Assembly: GCF_026624755.1 (NCBI RefSeq)
Contig: NZ_JAPMXC010000010.1
Location: 238,875-302,874, forward strand
Reading direction: 5' to 3'
DNA: 64,000 nt
Origin: Robbsia betulipollinis
GTDB taxonomy: Bacteria > Pseudomonadota > Gammaproteobacteria > Burkholderiales > Burkholderiaceae
Below, one piece after another: positions 43,547 through 52,407 of this stretch (the first letter of the stretch is position 1; every line of letters begins with the position of its first letter). The translations under genes were made by a program, and so were the position numbers. A model generated the notes under the pieces. It worked only from the letters and a program-made list of their open reading frames with translations, searched no databases and was not told where the DNA came from.

Positions 43547-44554
43547 ATGATGCAACTCACGCCTGAAATGGCCGTTAAATTCAGTACCCTCGCGCTGGAC
43601 CATCTGACGCGCGAATACCCGAACAAGCTGACGCACGTGCTGGCCGGGCCCGACGATGCGCGCGGCCCGCGGGAGCTGCATCCCATTTTTTATGGCAGTT
43701 ACGACTGGCACTCCTGCGTACATGGCTACTGGCTGGTGCTGCGCCTGCTCGATCGTTATCCCGATTTCACCCCGGCAGCACGCATCGTTGCGCTGGTGGA
43801 TGCGCATTTCACGCCGGCCAATGTCGACGTGGAGATGGCGTACCTGACGCAGGCGCACAACCGCGGCTTCGAGCGCCCGTACGGCTGGGCCTGGCTGCTG
43901 GCGCTGGCGGGTCAGCTCGAGGCGTCGACGCTGCCGCAGGCCGCGCGCTGGGCACGGACGCTTGCGCCCATGACCGAGTTCTTCGTCGCCAGTTTCGTCG
44001 CGTTTCTGGAAAAAGCCGATTACCCGCTGCGCGTGGGCACGCATTTCAATACGGCCTTCGCCTTGTCGCTGGCGCTGGATTTCGGCCGTCGGACCGGGCG
44101 CGTCGCGCTGGTGGCGGGGATCGAGGCCGCGGCGCTGCGCTGGCATGCCGGGGACCGCGACTGCCAGGCATGGGAGCCGGGAGGCGACGAGTTCCTGTCG
44201 CCGGCGCTGATGGAGGCGGCACTGATGCGCCGCGTGCTGCCCGCGGCGGCGTTTCTCGACTGGTTCGGCGCGTTCCTGCCCGATCTGGCCATGCGGCGGC
44301 CGGCAGCGCTGTTCGTGCCGGCGACGGTTTCGGACCGCAGCGACGGCAAGATCGCGCACCTCGACGGCCTGAACCTGAGCCGCGCCTGGTGCCAACGCGA
44401 TCTTGCCGCCGCGCTGCCGCCCGAGGATGCGCGCCGCGCGGTGCTGCTGGACGCCGCCGCGCGGCATCTGGACACGGCGTTGCCGCATGTGGCGGGAGAC
44501 TATATGGGCGAACACTGGCTTGCGACCTTCGCGCTGCTCGCGCTGGAGGCATAG
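43547..44554 (+). CDS. DUF2891 domain protein
   Basis: This 335-residue protein matches the DUF2891 pattern: LDHLTREYPNKLTHVL, HPIFYGSYDWHSCVHGYWLVLRLL, RGFERPYGWAWLLAL, YPLRVGTHFNTAFALSLALDF, CQAWEPGGDEFLSPALMEAALM and the C-terminal GDYMGEHWLATFALLAL. The repeated helices and conserved His, Trp and Glu suggest an (alpha/alpha) barrel like six-hairpin glycosidases, but no activity is established. There is no signal peptide. Start codons at 43547 and 43550 are adjacent and the ribosome-binding site is weak. It converges on the hybrid-kinase gene. Confidence 0.82.
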   Translation: MMQLTPEMAVKFSTLALDHLTREYPNKLTHVLAGPDDARGPRELHPIFYGSYDWHSCVHGYWLVLRLLDRYPDFTPAARIVALVDAHFTPANVDVEMAYLTQAHNRGFERPYGWAWLLALAGQLEASTLPQAARWARTLAPMTEFFVASFVAFLEKADYPLRVGTHFNTAFALSLALDFGRRTGRVALVAGIEAAALRWHAGDRDCQAWEPGGDEFLSPALMEAALMRRVLPAAAFLDWFGAFLPDLAMRRPAALFVPATVSDRSDGKIAHLDGLNLSRAWCQRDLAAALPPEDARRAVLLDAAARHLDTALPHVAGDYMGEHWLATFALLALEA

Positions 44555-44632
44555 GACCGGGGCGCACGCCGCTTGCATCCCGTGCACGGGCGCGCCGCCG
44601 CAGCGGTCCGTCCCCGCAATGCACGACATGCG

Positions 44633-46618
44633 CTAGCGCGCGGCCGGCCTGCCGGCGTGTGCGGCCAGCACCGTGAGCAGGCCGTGAAAATCCACCGGTT
44701 TGGTGAAGTGGTGGTCGAAGCCGGCGGCCGCCGCGTCCCGTTTGTCCTGTTCCTGGCCCCAGCCCGTCAACGCGATGAGCAGCAGGCGTTTGCCCCAGCC
44801 GGTTGCCCGGATTCGCCGCGCCACCTCGTAGCCGTTGATATCCGGCAGGCCGATGTCGAGGATGACGACATCGGCGCGAAACGTTTCGGCGGCGTGGAGA
44901 CCGGACAGGCCCGTGAAGGCCGTGCGGACTTCCTGATTGCCCGATTCCAGCACCATCGACAGGCTCAGCGCCGCGTCCTCGTTGTCGTCGACGATCAGGA
45001 TGCGCCGCCCGTCCCGCGAGGCCAGCGGCAGCAGGCCGGACTCGGGCGCCGCGGGCGGCACCGGGACGTCGCAGACCGGCAGGCGCACGGTGAAGAGGCT
45101 GCCCCGGCCGTCGCCGTCGCTATCGGCGCTCACCTGGCCGCCGTGCAGTTCGGTCAGGGCCCGCACCAGCGACAGGCCGATGCCCAGCCCGCCCTGCGCG
45201 CGGTCGAGCGCCGGCGAAAGCTGCGAGAACATCTCGAAAATGCTCGTCAGATGCTCCTGCGCGATGCCGATGCCCGAATCGCGCACCGAGATCACCGCCT
45301 CGTCGCCGACGCGTTCGGCGCTCAGGGTGACCAGGCCGCCCGCGGGCGTGTATTTGGCTGCGTTGTTCAGCAGGTTCTGCAGCATTTGCGACAGCCGGGT
45401 GGGGTCGGCATCCAGCACGATCGGCGCGTTCGGAAACTGTACGACGAGCTGGTGCGCGCCGGCGAGCATCAGCGGGCGCGACGTTTCCACCGCCGCGCTC
45501 ATCACGCTGGCGAGTTCGACCGGCTGCTTGCGCAGTTCGAGCTTGCCCTGGGTGATGCGCGACACTTCGAGCAGATCGTCGACGAGGTGCGTCATGTGCT
45601 GCAACTGGCGTTCGAACACCTCGCGCGACCAGAGCACCTGCGGATCGCTGAATTCCTTCTGCCGCAGCAGTTCGAGCACGTTGCGCATGGGCGCGAGCGG
45701 ATTGCGCAGTTCGTGGGCAAGCGTCGCCAGGAACTCGTCCTTGCGCCGGTCCGCGTCGGACAGTTGACGATTCAGCTGCGTGAGCAGGGCTTCGCCCTGC
45801 TTGCGTGCGGAAATATCGATAAAGAGCCCGTGTAGCGACAGCGCCTGGCCGTCGGCATCGTACAGCGCGCGGCCGCGCCCTTCCATCCAGCGCCATTGCC
45901 CGTCACCATGGAGCAGGCGGAATTCGACCGTATAGTCCGCGCGTTGCGTCAGCGCCCGTTCGACCGCCTGCCGCACCATCTCGCGATCGTCGTCGTGCAC
46001 GCGCGCATAAAACGCCGCGACCGACGCCTGGAAGCGGCCGTCGGAGAGGCCGATGAGTTCCTCCAGTTCGCGGCTCCAGGTGATCTCCTGCGTCGTCAGG
46101 TCGCGCGACCACACGCCCATGCGCGCGCCGCGCAGCGCCAGACTCAGGACGTCGCGGTTTTCCTCGAGCGCGCGCTGCGCGACCAGGCGTGCGTCCAGCG
46201 CGGTCTCGGCGTGTTTGCGCGCGAGCAGCAACTCGCTTTCATAGCGGTGCCGCTCGGTCACCACCATCACCGCCAGTTCGTCGAACTCGCCTTCGCCATA
46301 GCGCCGCCGGGTCGCGTTGATCAGCATCGGCACGAGCCGCCCGTCGCGATGCATGACGTCGAGCTTGACCTCCGCCACGGAGCGCTGTATTTCCAGCAGC
46401 GGTGCCCAATGGGTCTGGTGGAAGGCGCGCCCGGCAAGCGTGAGGAAATCCTGAAGCCGGCGCTGCGCGATGATTTCCCCGGCCTCGTATCCCAGCCACC
46501 GGCTGAACGTCGCATTGGCCCGCACGATCAGGCCGCGCGTCGTCGTGACGAGCAGCCCGCAGGGCGCGTGCTCGATCATCTGCGCATAAGGTGGCAGCGC
46601 CGCTGGCAGCGTGTCCAT
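44633..46618 (-). CDS. PAS-PAS hybrid histidine kinase with C-terminal receiver
   Basis: This 661-residue soluble kinase has a first PAS domain (about residues 10-120; HAPCGLLVTTTRGLIVRAN, FSRWLGYEAGEII) and a second PAS/PAC domain (about 155-275; GVWSRDLTTQEITWSRELEELIG). Then come HisKA (His near 301 in TLAHELRNPLAPM), HATPase (LLNNAAKYTP; RDSGIGIAQ; GGLGIGLSLV) and a receiver (about 535-655; ILIVDDNEDAA, Asp in VVILDIGLPDINGYE, Lys in HFTKPVD). No membrane helix is present. It starts 3 bp after the stop of the RsbQ-like hydrolase gene, so its first PAS domain is a good candidate to sense the hydrolase's product. No dedicated output regulator is adjacent. Confidence 0.92.
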   Translation of the reverse strand: MDTLPAALPPYAQMIEHAPCGLLVTTTRGLIVRANATFSRWLGYEAGEIIAQRRLQDFLTLAGRAFHQTHWAPLLEIQRSVAEVKLDVMHRDGRLVPMLINATRRRYGEGEFDELAVMVVTERHRYESELLLARKHAETALDARLVAQRALEENRDVLSLALRGARMGVWSRDLTTQEITWSRELEELIGLSDGRFQASVAAFYARVHDDDREMVRQAVERALTQRADYTVEFRLLHGDGQWRWMEGRGRALYDADGQALSLHGLFIDISARKQGEALLTQLNRQLSDADRRKDEFLATLAHELRNPLAPMRNVLELLRQKEFSDPQVLWSREVFERQLQHMTHLVDDLLEVSRITQGKLELRKQPVELASVMSAAVETSRPLMLAGAHQLVVQFPNAPIVLDADPTRLSQMLQNLLNNAAKYTPAGGLVTLSAERVGDEAVISVRDSGIGIAQEHLTSIFEMFSQLSPALDRAQGGLGIGLSLVRALTELHGGQVSADSDGDGRGSLFTVRLPVCDVPVPPAAPESGLLPLASRDGRRILIVDDNEDAALSLSMVLESGNQEVRTAFTGLSGLHAAETFRADVVILDIGLPDINGYEVARRIRATGWGKRLLLIALTGWGQEQDKRDAAAAGFDHHFTKPVDFHGLLTVLAAHAGRPAAR

Positions 46619-46621
46619 CGC

Positions 46622-47425
46622 TCAGAGACCGCGCCCGTGCAGGTAGGACGCGATGGCGTCGGTACAGGCCGCGGGCGCGCTCAGATGCGGGCAGTGGCCG
46701 GTGTTCTCGATGACGGAGAGGGTACAGTCGGGGATGTTCCGCTGCATGTATTCGCCGACGGCGAGCGGCGCGAGGAAGTCCTCGCTGGACTGCAGGATCA
46801 GCGTGGGAACGCGGAGCTTGTCCAGTTTGTCGCGGGAATCGGTGAGAAAGACGACGCGCGCGAAGTGCTTGGCGATGTCGGGGTCGGCGCGGCACAGGCT
46901 GGCGGCCATCTCGTCGCCGAGTTCCGGCCGCTCGGGCGCGCCCATGATGGTGGGCGCGATGCCGTTGGACCAGCCGAAATAGTTGCTCTCCAGCGTTTCC
47001 AGCAGTTCGTCGATATCGGCGCGGCCGAAGCCGCCGATATAGTCGCCGCTGTCGATGAAGGAGGGGGACGGCGCGACCATCACCAGCGCGGCGAAGCGCT
47101 CGGGTGCCTGGATCGCGGTCAGCATGCCGATCGTGGCCGAGACCGAATGCCCGATGAACACGACCGGCGCATCGGTGAATTCCGTGAGGATGTCCAGCAG
47201 ATCGGCGGCATAGCCGCTCAGGGAGGCGTACTTCGTCCGATCGTAGGCGCCGAGGTCGGAACGGCCGCTGCCCACCAGGTCGAAGACCACGATGCGGTAC
47301 CGGCCCTCGAACGCCGAGCGCAGGTAGCGCCACATCGCCTGGCTGCCGCCGAAGCCATGGCCGAAGACCAGGGTCACGGGGCCGCTGCCGCTGACATGGA
47401 CGTTATTGCGCTGCTGCACACTCAT
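46622..47425 (-). CDS. RsbQ/KAI2-like alpha/beta hydrolase
   Basis: This 267-residue protein has the size and motifs of RsbQ, the hydrolase that activates the PAS phosphatase RsbP in Bacillus, and of the plant receptors KAI2 and D14. It shows RNNVHVSGSGPVTLVFGHGFGGSQAMWR, YDRTKYASLSGYAADLLDIL and MVAPSPSFIDSGDYIGGF. The catalytic triad is complete: Ser94 (GHSVSA), Asp216 (SSEDFLAP) and His244 (TGHCPH). It is the upstream gene of a two-gene unit with the PAS hybrid kinase, the same order as rsbQ-rsbP but with a kinase in place of the phosphatase. The natural substrate is unknown even for RsbQ. Confidence 0.9.
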   Translation of the reverse strand: MSVQQRNNVHVSGSGPVTLVFGHGFGGSQAMWRYLRSAFEGRYRIVVFDLVGSGRSDLGAYDRTKYASLSGYAADLLDILTEFTDAPVVFIGHSVSATIGMLTAIQAPERFAALVMVAPSPSFIDSGDYIGGFGRADIDELLETLESNYFGWSNGIAPTIMGAPERPELGDEMAASLCRADPDIAKHFARVVFLTDSRDKLDKLRVPTLILQSSEDFLAPLAVGEYMQRNIPDCTLSVIENTGHCPHLSAPAACTDAIASYLHGRGL

Positions 47426-47511
47426 TGCTTCCCTCGGAAAGATGTCTCTCCGAGCATTCTTTCACAAGCGGCGGGAAAGGGGCACTGCCGCGCGTCGCGG
47501 CCGTGCGATTC

Positions 47512-47530
47512 GGACCCGAGCGTCGGGTCC
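47512..47530. terminator. hairpin between the cupin gene and the rsbQ-like gene
   Basis: GGACCCGA and TCGGGTCC form a perfect 8-bp stem with a 3-nt loop, 32 bp downstream of the cupin stop on the minus strand. It probably separates the gabD-cupin transcript from the rsbQ-like unit. Confidence 0.55.
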
Positions 47531-47561
47531 TTGCCACACCGGCTCCCCGCCGTGAGTCGGA

Positions 47562-47906
47562 TCAGAAAATGACGTAGATCTTGCGCATCGTTTCCTCCAC
47601 CACCCACAGCCCCTCGGTATTCGCCTCGAAGAACAGCGTGTCGCCGGCGGTGAAATGGATCGTCTCCTCGCCGTCCGCGGTGAAATGGCCGCGCCCGGCG
47701 ATCATGTGCATCACCTCGGCCTGCTTCACCGAGCGGCGATAGGTGCCCGCCGAGCACTCGAAGACGCCGGTATCGACGGCCTCGCTGCCCTTGATGACCT
47801 TTTGCACGCCGGACACGTGCACCGGCGGCGTGTCGGGCAATCCGGCGCTTCCCCAATCCTCCAGGTCCGTCAGATTGACGCTTTGCTTGATTTGCTGAAC
47901 CTTCAC
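47562..47906 (-). CDS. small cupin-domain protein
   Basis: This 114-residue single-domain cupin of the DUF861/cupin_3 type shows the barrel segments VDTGVFECSAGTYRRSVKQAEVMHMIAGRGHFTADGEETIHFTAGDTLFFEANTEGLWVVEETMRKIYV. The GTG at 47906 (VKVQQIKQSVNL) is the best start; the frame runs upstream into gabD. It lies 31 bp after gabD and ends the ttuC-gabD-cupin unit. Small cupins of this type often accompany amine and amino-acid catabolic genes. Its function is not known. Confidence 0.82.
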   Translation of the reverse strand: MKVQQIKQSVNLTDLEDWGSAGLPDTPPVHVSGVQKVIKGSEAVDTGVFECSAGTYRRSVKQAEVMHMIAGRGHFTADGEETIHFTAGDTLFFEANTEGLWVVEETMRKIYVIF

Positions 47907-47937
47907 GATAGATGTTCCCGGTAGAGGAGGGGCGTGT

Positions 47938-49410
47938 TCAATCCAGGCCGCCCTGGCACAGGTACTTGATCGACAGATAGTCGTCGAGGCCGTATTTCGA
48001 GCCTTCGCGGCCGTAGCCCGATTCCTTGACGCCGCCGAAGGGTGCCGCTTCGCTCGCGAGCGCGCCTTCGTTGATGCCGACGATGCCGGCTTCCAGCGCG
48101 CGCGAGACACGGTCGATGCGCCGCAGGTCCTGGCTGTAGAAATACGAGGCCAGGCCGAACGCGGTGTCGTTGGCGGCCTGGATCGCTTCGGCTTCGTCGA
48201 CGAAACGGAACAGCGGCACGACGGGTCCGAAGGTTTCCTCCTGGTTCAGCTCCATCGCGCTGGTGGCGTCGGCGAGGACCGTGGGGGCGAAATAGTTCAC
48301 GCCGAGTTCCGGCAGGCGCTTGCCGCCCGCCAGCACCCGCGCGCCGTGCGCGAGCGCATCGTCGACGTGGCGCGCGATCTTGTCGATCGCGCGCGCGTTG
48401 ATCATCGGGCCGATCTGCGCGGCGGGATCGGTCGCGGGCGCCACTTTCAGCGCGCTCACCCGTTCGCTCAGGAGTTTCCCGAATTGCTCGTAGACGCCGG
48501 CCTGTACGTACACGCGGTTCGGACAGACGCAGGTCTGGCCGCCGTTGCGGAACTTCGCGGCCAGCAGGCCGGTGACGGCCGCGTCCAGATCGGCGTCGTC
48601 GAACACGATGAAAGGCGCGTTGCCGCCCAGTTCCAGCGAGAGCTTTTTCAGCGTCGCCGCCGATTCGCGCGCCAGATACTTGCCGACCGGGGTCGAGCCG
48701 GTGAAGGTGATCTTGCGCACCCGGCCGTCCGCCAGCCAGTCGCCCACCGCCGGCACGGTCTTCTCGCGCGACGCGGTGATGATGTTCAGCGCGCCGGCCG
48801 GCACGCCCGCCTCGTGCGCGAGCATGACCAGCGCCAGCGCGGTCAGCGGCGTGTCCTCGGCGGGTTTGGCGACCACCGTGCAGCCGGCGGCCAGCGCCGG
48901 CGCGATCTTGCGGGCGATCATCGCCAGCGGGAAATTCCATGGCGTGATGGCCGCGACGACACCGATCGGCTCCTTCACCGCCATCATCCGCTTGCCGCGC
49001 TGCTGCTGCGGAATGATGTCGCCGTAGATGCGCGTCGCCTCGTCGGCGAACCACGCGACGTAGGAGGCGCCATAGACGGTTTCGCCGCGGCCCTCGGCCA
49101 GCGGCTTGCCCTGTTCGAGCGAAATGAGCTGGCCGAGCGCGTCCTGGTTCGCCAGGATCAGCGCATTCCAGCGGTGCAGGATCGCGCCGCGCTCCTTGGG
49201 CAGCAGGTTGCGCCAGGCGGGCAACGCGCGTGCCGCGGCATCGGTCGCCGCGCGAGCGTCCGCGGCACCGCTGTCGGGCACCTCGACGAGGGTCTCGCCG
49301 GTCGCCGGGTTGGTAACCGCGAAGCGTGCGCCATCCTGCGCGTCGGTCCACTCACCCCCGATGAAATTCTGCGAACGGATCAGGGACTTCAAATCAAAAA
49401 CCTTGGACAT
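47938..49410 (-). CDS. gabD: NAD(P)-dependent succinate-semialdehyde dehydrogenase
   Basis: This 490-residue aldehyde dehydrogenase oxidises succinate semialdehyde to succinate, the last step of GABA and polyamine breakdown. It has the GabD-type patterns RSQNFIGGEWTDA, ITPWNFPLAMIARKIAPALAAGCTVVAKPAE, LELGGNAPFIVFDDADLDAAV with the catalytic Glu, FRNGGQTCVCPNRVYVQ with the catalytic Cys, ASEAAPFGGVKESGYGREGSKYGLDDYL. A good ribosome-binding site (aaggag) precedes the ATG. It lies 43 bp downstream of the ttuC-like gene. A related glutarate-semialdehyde role cannot be excluded. Confidence 0.9.
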   Translation of the reverse strand: MSKVFDLKSLIRSQNFIGGEWTDAQDGARFAVTNPATGETLVEVPDSGAADARAATDAAARALPAWRNLLPKERGAILHRWNALILANQDALGQLISLEQGKPLAEGRGETVYGASYVAWFADEATRIYGDIIPQQQRGKRMMAVKEPIGVVAAITPWNFPLAMIARKIAPALAAGCTVVAKPAEDTPLTALALVMLAHEAGVPAGALNIITASREKTVPAVGDWLADGRVRKITFTGSTPVGKYLARESAATLKKLSLELGGNAPFIVFDDADLDAAVTGLLAAKFRNGGQTCVCPNRVYVQAGVYEQFGKLLSERVSALKVAPATDPAAQIGPMINARAIDKIARHVDDALAHGARVLAGGKRLPELGVNYFAPTVLADATSAMELNQEETFGPVVPLFRFVDEAEAIQAANDTAFGLASYFYSQDLRRIDRVSRALEAGIVGINEGALASEAAPFGGVKESGYGREGSKYGLDDYLSIKYLCQGGLD

Positions 49411-49453
49411 CGTGCAACTCCTTTCTGGCTTGCGCGGCGACGCCGCTGTTCGC

Positions 49454-50536
49454 TCACGCGGCGATGCGTCGAGCGATCGCCTGACCGACTTCCGTCGTGC
49501 CCGCCTTGCCGCCGAGGTCGCCCGTCAGCGGGCCTTCCTTCAACGCCGCCTGCACGGCCGCCAGCATCGCGTCGTGCGCCTCGCGCTCCACGCCCTGGCC
49601 GTTGCCGAGGAAGTCCAGCATCATGGCCGCGGACCAGATCATGGCGATCGGGTTGGCGATATTGCGCCCGGCGATGTCGGGCGCGGAACCGTGCACGGGT
49701 TCGAACAGCGACGGGAATTTGCGGTCCGGATTGAGATTGCCCGACGGTGCGAGACCGATCGTGCCGGTGCAGGCCGGGCCGAGATCGGAAAGAATATCAC
49801 CGAACAGGTTGGTCGCCACCACCACGTCGAAACGGTCCGGCTGCAGCACGAAGCGCGCGCACAGGATGTCGATGTGCTGCTTGTCCCACTTCACGTCCGG
49901 ATACAGCGCGGCGACTTCCGCTGCGCGCGCGTCCCACCAGGGCATGCTGATGCCGATGCCATTGCTTTTCGTCGCCACCGTGATCTTCTTCTCGCGCTGC
50001 TGCGCGAGATCGAAGGCGAACTTCAGCACGCGCTCGGTGCCGTGGCGGGTAAAGACCGATTCCTGCAGGACGAACTCGCGCTCGGTCCCTTCGAACATGA
50101 TGCCGCCCACCGACGAATACTCGCCCTCGGTGTTTTCGCGCACGATCATGAAGTCGATGTCGCCCGCCTTGCGGCCGGCGAGCGGCGACGGCACGCCCTC
50201 GAACAGCCGTGCCGGACGCAGATTGATGTACTGGTCGAATTCGCGCCGGAACTTCAGCAGCGAACCCCACAGCGAGATGTGGTCGGGCACCTTTTCCGGC
50301 CAGCCCACCGCGCCGAACAGAATCGCGTCGGCACCGCCGATCTGCGCCTTCCAGTCGTCGGGCATCATCTTGCCGTGTTCGAGGTAGTAATCGCAGCTGG
50401 CCCAGTCGATGTGCTGGTATTCCAGCTCGATGCCGAAGCGCCGGCTCGCCGCGTCGAGGGCGCGCAGACCTTCGGGCATCACTTCGACGCCGATGCCATC
50501 ACCCGGGATGACGGCGATGCGATATTTCTTGCTCAT
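49454..50536 (-). CDS. ttuC: tartrate/D-malate dehydrogenase (isocitrate/isopropylmalate dehydrogenase family)
   Basis: This 360-residue decarboxylating dehydrogenase uses NAD on D-malate, tartrate or related 2-hydroxy acids. It has the TtuC/DmlA patterns YRIAVIPGDGIGVEVMPEGLRAL, GAVGWPEKVPDHISLWGSLLKFRREFDQYINLRP, VRENTEGEYSSVGG, TKSNGI, NLFGDILSDLGPACTGTIGLAPSGNLNP and FEPVHGSAPDIAGRNIANP. The Met at 50536 (MSKKYRIAVIPGDG) has a GGAAGG ribosome-binding site. It is the first gene of a unit with gabD and the cupin, divergent from a LysR gene. The exact substrate is not resolved by sequence. Confidence 0.88.
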   Translation of the reverse strand: MSKKYRIAVIPGDGIGVEVMPEGLRALDAASRRFGIELEYQHIDWASCDYYLEHGKMMPDDWKAQIGGADAILFGAVGWPEKVPDHISLWGSLLKFRREFDQYINLRPARLFEGVPSPLAGRKAGDIDFMIVRENTEGEYSSVGGIMFEGTEREFVLQESVFTRHGTERVLKFAFDLAQQREKKITVATKSNGIGISMPWWDARAAEVAALYPDVKWDKQHIDILCARFVLQPDRFDVVVATNLFGDILSDLGPACTGTIGLAPSGNLNPDRKFPSLFEPVHGSAPDIAGRNIANPIAMIWSAAMMLDFLGNGQGVEREAHDAMLAAVQAALKEGPLTGDLGGKAGTTEVGQAIARRIAA

Positions 50537-50712
50537 GTCGTGGTTCCTTCCAGAGGCCTGCGTGTGGAGGGCGTCCGGGGCGCGCATGACGCGTCTCGAA
50601 GCCAGTGGGGGATAGTCTATTCCTGCTGGGCGAAGATAGAATGGTTGTTTTGGTTAATCCACTGAACACAATTCGTGAACAATCCCGTCGCCCCTTCCGT
50701 CCCTGGCCTGCC

Positions 50713-51729
50713 ATGTCGTCCTCCGCGCTTCCGCCCGCTTTCCCGCCCGCTCTTCCCCCTGTGTCCCCCACCGCCCATCCCGCGCCGCACGCCCGCGCGC
50801 CGCATATCGACGACCTGCGGGTATTCTGCGAAGTAGCGCGCCGGTGCAGCTTCAGCGCCGCGGCCGAGGCGCTGGCCGTGTCGCCTGCCTACGTCAGCAA
50901 GCGCGTGAATGTTCTGGAAGAGACGCTGGGCACGCGGCTGTTGTTTCGCTCGACGCGGCGCGTCGCGGTCACCGAGGCGGGCGAGCGCGTCTACGCGTGG
51001 GCGGAACGCATCCTCGACGACGTCGACCAGCTCGTCGAGGACGTCTCGACGACGCGCCGCGTGCCCCGGGGTACCGTGCGCATTTCGAGCAGTTTCGGTT
51101 TCGGCCGGCACATCGTCTCGCCGGCGCTGTCGCGCCTGACGGCGCAGTATCCGCAGCTGAGCGTGCGGCTCGACCTGTTCGACCGGCTGGTCGACGTCGC
51201 GGGTGAGGGGTTCGATCTGGATATCCGCATCGGCGACGACATCGCCTCGCACCTGATCGCCCGGCGGCTCGCGTCGAACCACCGCGTGCTGTGCGCCGCG
51301 CCCGCCTATCTGGCGCGGCACGGCACGCCGCGCCAGTTGTCCGAGCTGTCCGGGCATGCCTGCCTCGCCATCAAGGAACGCGATCATCCGTTCGGGCTGT
51401 GGCGGCTGCACGAGCGCGGCGAGGTGGTGTCGATCAAGGTCACCGGGCCGCTGTCGACCAACCATGGCGAGGTGGCGGTGCAATGGGCGCTCGACGGGCG
51501 GGGCATCGTGCTGCGCTCGGTGTGGGACGTCCAGCCATTGCTGGAGAGCGGCGCGCTGCTGCGCGTGCTGCCCGAGGTCTGGCAGCCGGCGAATGTGTGG
51601 GCGGTGTATCCGGCGCGCCTGGCGTCGTCGGCGAAGGTGCGGCTGTGCGTCGATTTCCTCGGCGAGGAGTTTGCGCAATGGAACGTGACGCCGCCGCGCG
51701 GAGGCGCCACGGCGACCGGCGAGCCGTGA
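50713..51729 (+). CDS. LysR-family transcriptional regulator (DmlR/TtuA-like)
   Basis: This 338-residue LysR regulator has an N-terminal winged helix (IDDLRVFCEVARRCSFSAAAEALAVSPAYVSKRVNVLEETLGTRLLFRSTRRVAVTEAGE) and a periplasmic-binding-like effector domain. A Pro/Ala-rich lead of about 30 residues precedes it. The ATG at 50713 is the likely start; the frame is open back to 50605. It is divergent from the ttuC-gabD-cupin unit with a 176-bp shared region, as expected for a regulator responding to a substrate of TtuC. The effector is inferred only. Confidence 0.9.
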   Translation: MSSSALPPAFPPALPPVSPTAHPAPHARAPHIDDLRVFCEVARRCSFSAAAEALAVSPAYVSKRVNVLEETLGTRLLFRSTRRVAVTEAGERVYAWAERILDDVDQLVEDVSTTRRVPRGTVRISSSFGFGRHIVSPALSRLTAQYPQLSVRLDLFDRLVDVAGEGFDLDIRIGDDIASHLIARRLASNHRVLCAAPAYLARHGTPRQLSELSGHACLAIKERDHPFGLWRLHERGEVVSIKVTGPLSTNHGEVAVQWALDGRGIVLRSVWDVQPLLESGALLRVLPEVWQPANVWAVYPARLASSAKVRLCVDFLGEEFAQWNVTPPRGGATATGEP

Positions 51730-51743
51730 TCAGCGGCCAGTGA

Positions 51744-52238
51744 TCAATGATTCTGGGAAAACAGCGATTCGAGCGGGTAGTGGGTCTTCACGAACGGCGA
51801 CTTGATGATCACGAAGCTGAAATATTTCTCGATGCCGATGTCGCGTTCGAGCAGACCTTCAATGATGCTCTGGTAATGGCTGACGCTGCGGGTGACGAAC
51901 TTCAGCAGATAGTCGTAGCCGCCGCTGGCGAGATGGCATTCGACGATCTCGTCGATGTCGCGGATCGCCGCCACGAATTTGGTGAAGTCCTCGCGCCGGT
52001 GGTCGGCGAGCGTCACTTCGGTGAAGACGGTCTGCACGTCGCCCAGCTTTTCGAGCTGGATCTGCGCGCCGTAACCGGCGATGAAGCCGGCTTTTTCAAG
52101 ACGCTTGACGCGGATCAGGCAGGGGCTGGGGGACAGGCCGACTGCGTCGGCAAGCTCGACATTGGTGATGCGCCCCTTTTTTTGCAGCTGGGCCAGGATA
52201 CGCAGGTCGATTCGGTCAAGCTTGCTGTCGCTACTCAT
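51744..52238 (-). CDS. Lrp/AsnC-family transcriptional regulator
   Basis: This 164-residue regulator has an N-terminal helix-turn-helix (LDRIDLRILAQLQKKGRITNVELADAVGLSPSPCLIRVKRLEKAGFIAGY) and a C-terminal RAM ligand domain (VFTEVTLADHRREDFTKF, IVECHLASGGYDYLLKFV). Its C-terminus IKSPFVKTHYPLESLF resembles regulators of polyamine and branched-chain amino-acid genes. It lies downstream of the class III aminotransferase on the same strand, 170 bp away, and is its likely regulator. Confidence 0.92.
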   Translation of the reverse strand: MSSDSKLDRIDLRILAQLQKKGRITNVELADAVGLSPSPCLIRVKRLEKAGFIAGYGAQIQLEKLGDVQTVFTEVTLADHRREDFTKFVAAIRDIDEIVECHLASGGYDYLLKFVTRSVSHYQSIIEGLLERDIGIEKYFSFVIIKSPFVKTHYPLESLFSQNH

Positions 52239-52407
52239 CTCTATGGTGTCGGTCCGGGCGGGTCGGGAAAGAAGGCCGCGCCCGGAGCCCTTCCTGCCGT
52301 CGCACCGCGGCCGGCGCCATGCAGCGTGCCTGAAGCACGAGGCGTCGGCAGGGCCGATGCGCGGTCGGGTCAGCGGCGGAAAGCAGCCGGAACGCGCATC
52401 GATCTTA

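Noticed and set aside
44579-44590. Palindrome CCCGTGCACGGG between the convergent DUF2891 and kinase genes
   Set aside because: Too short and without a loop or T-run to support a terminator call.
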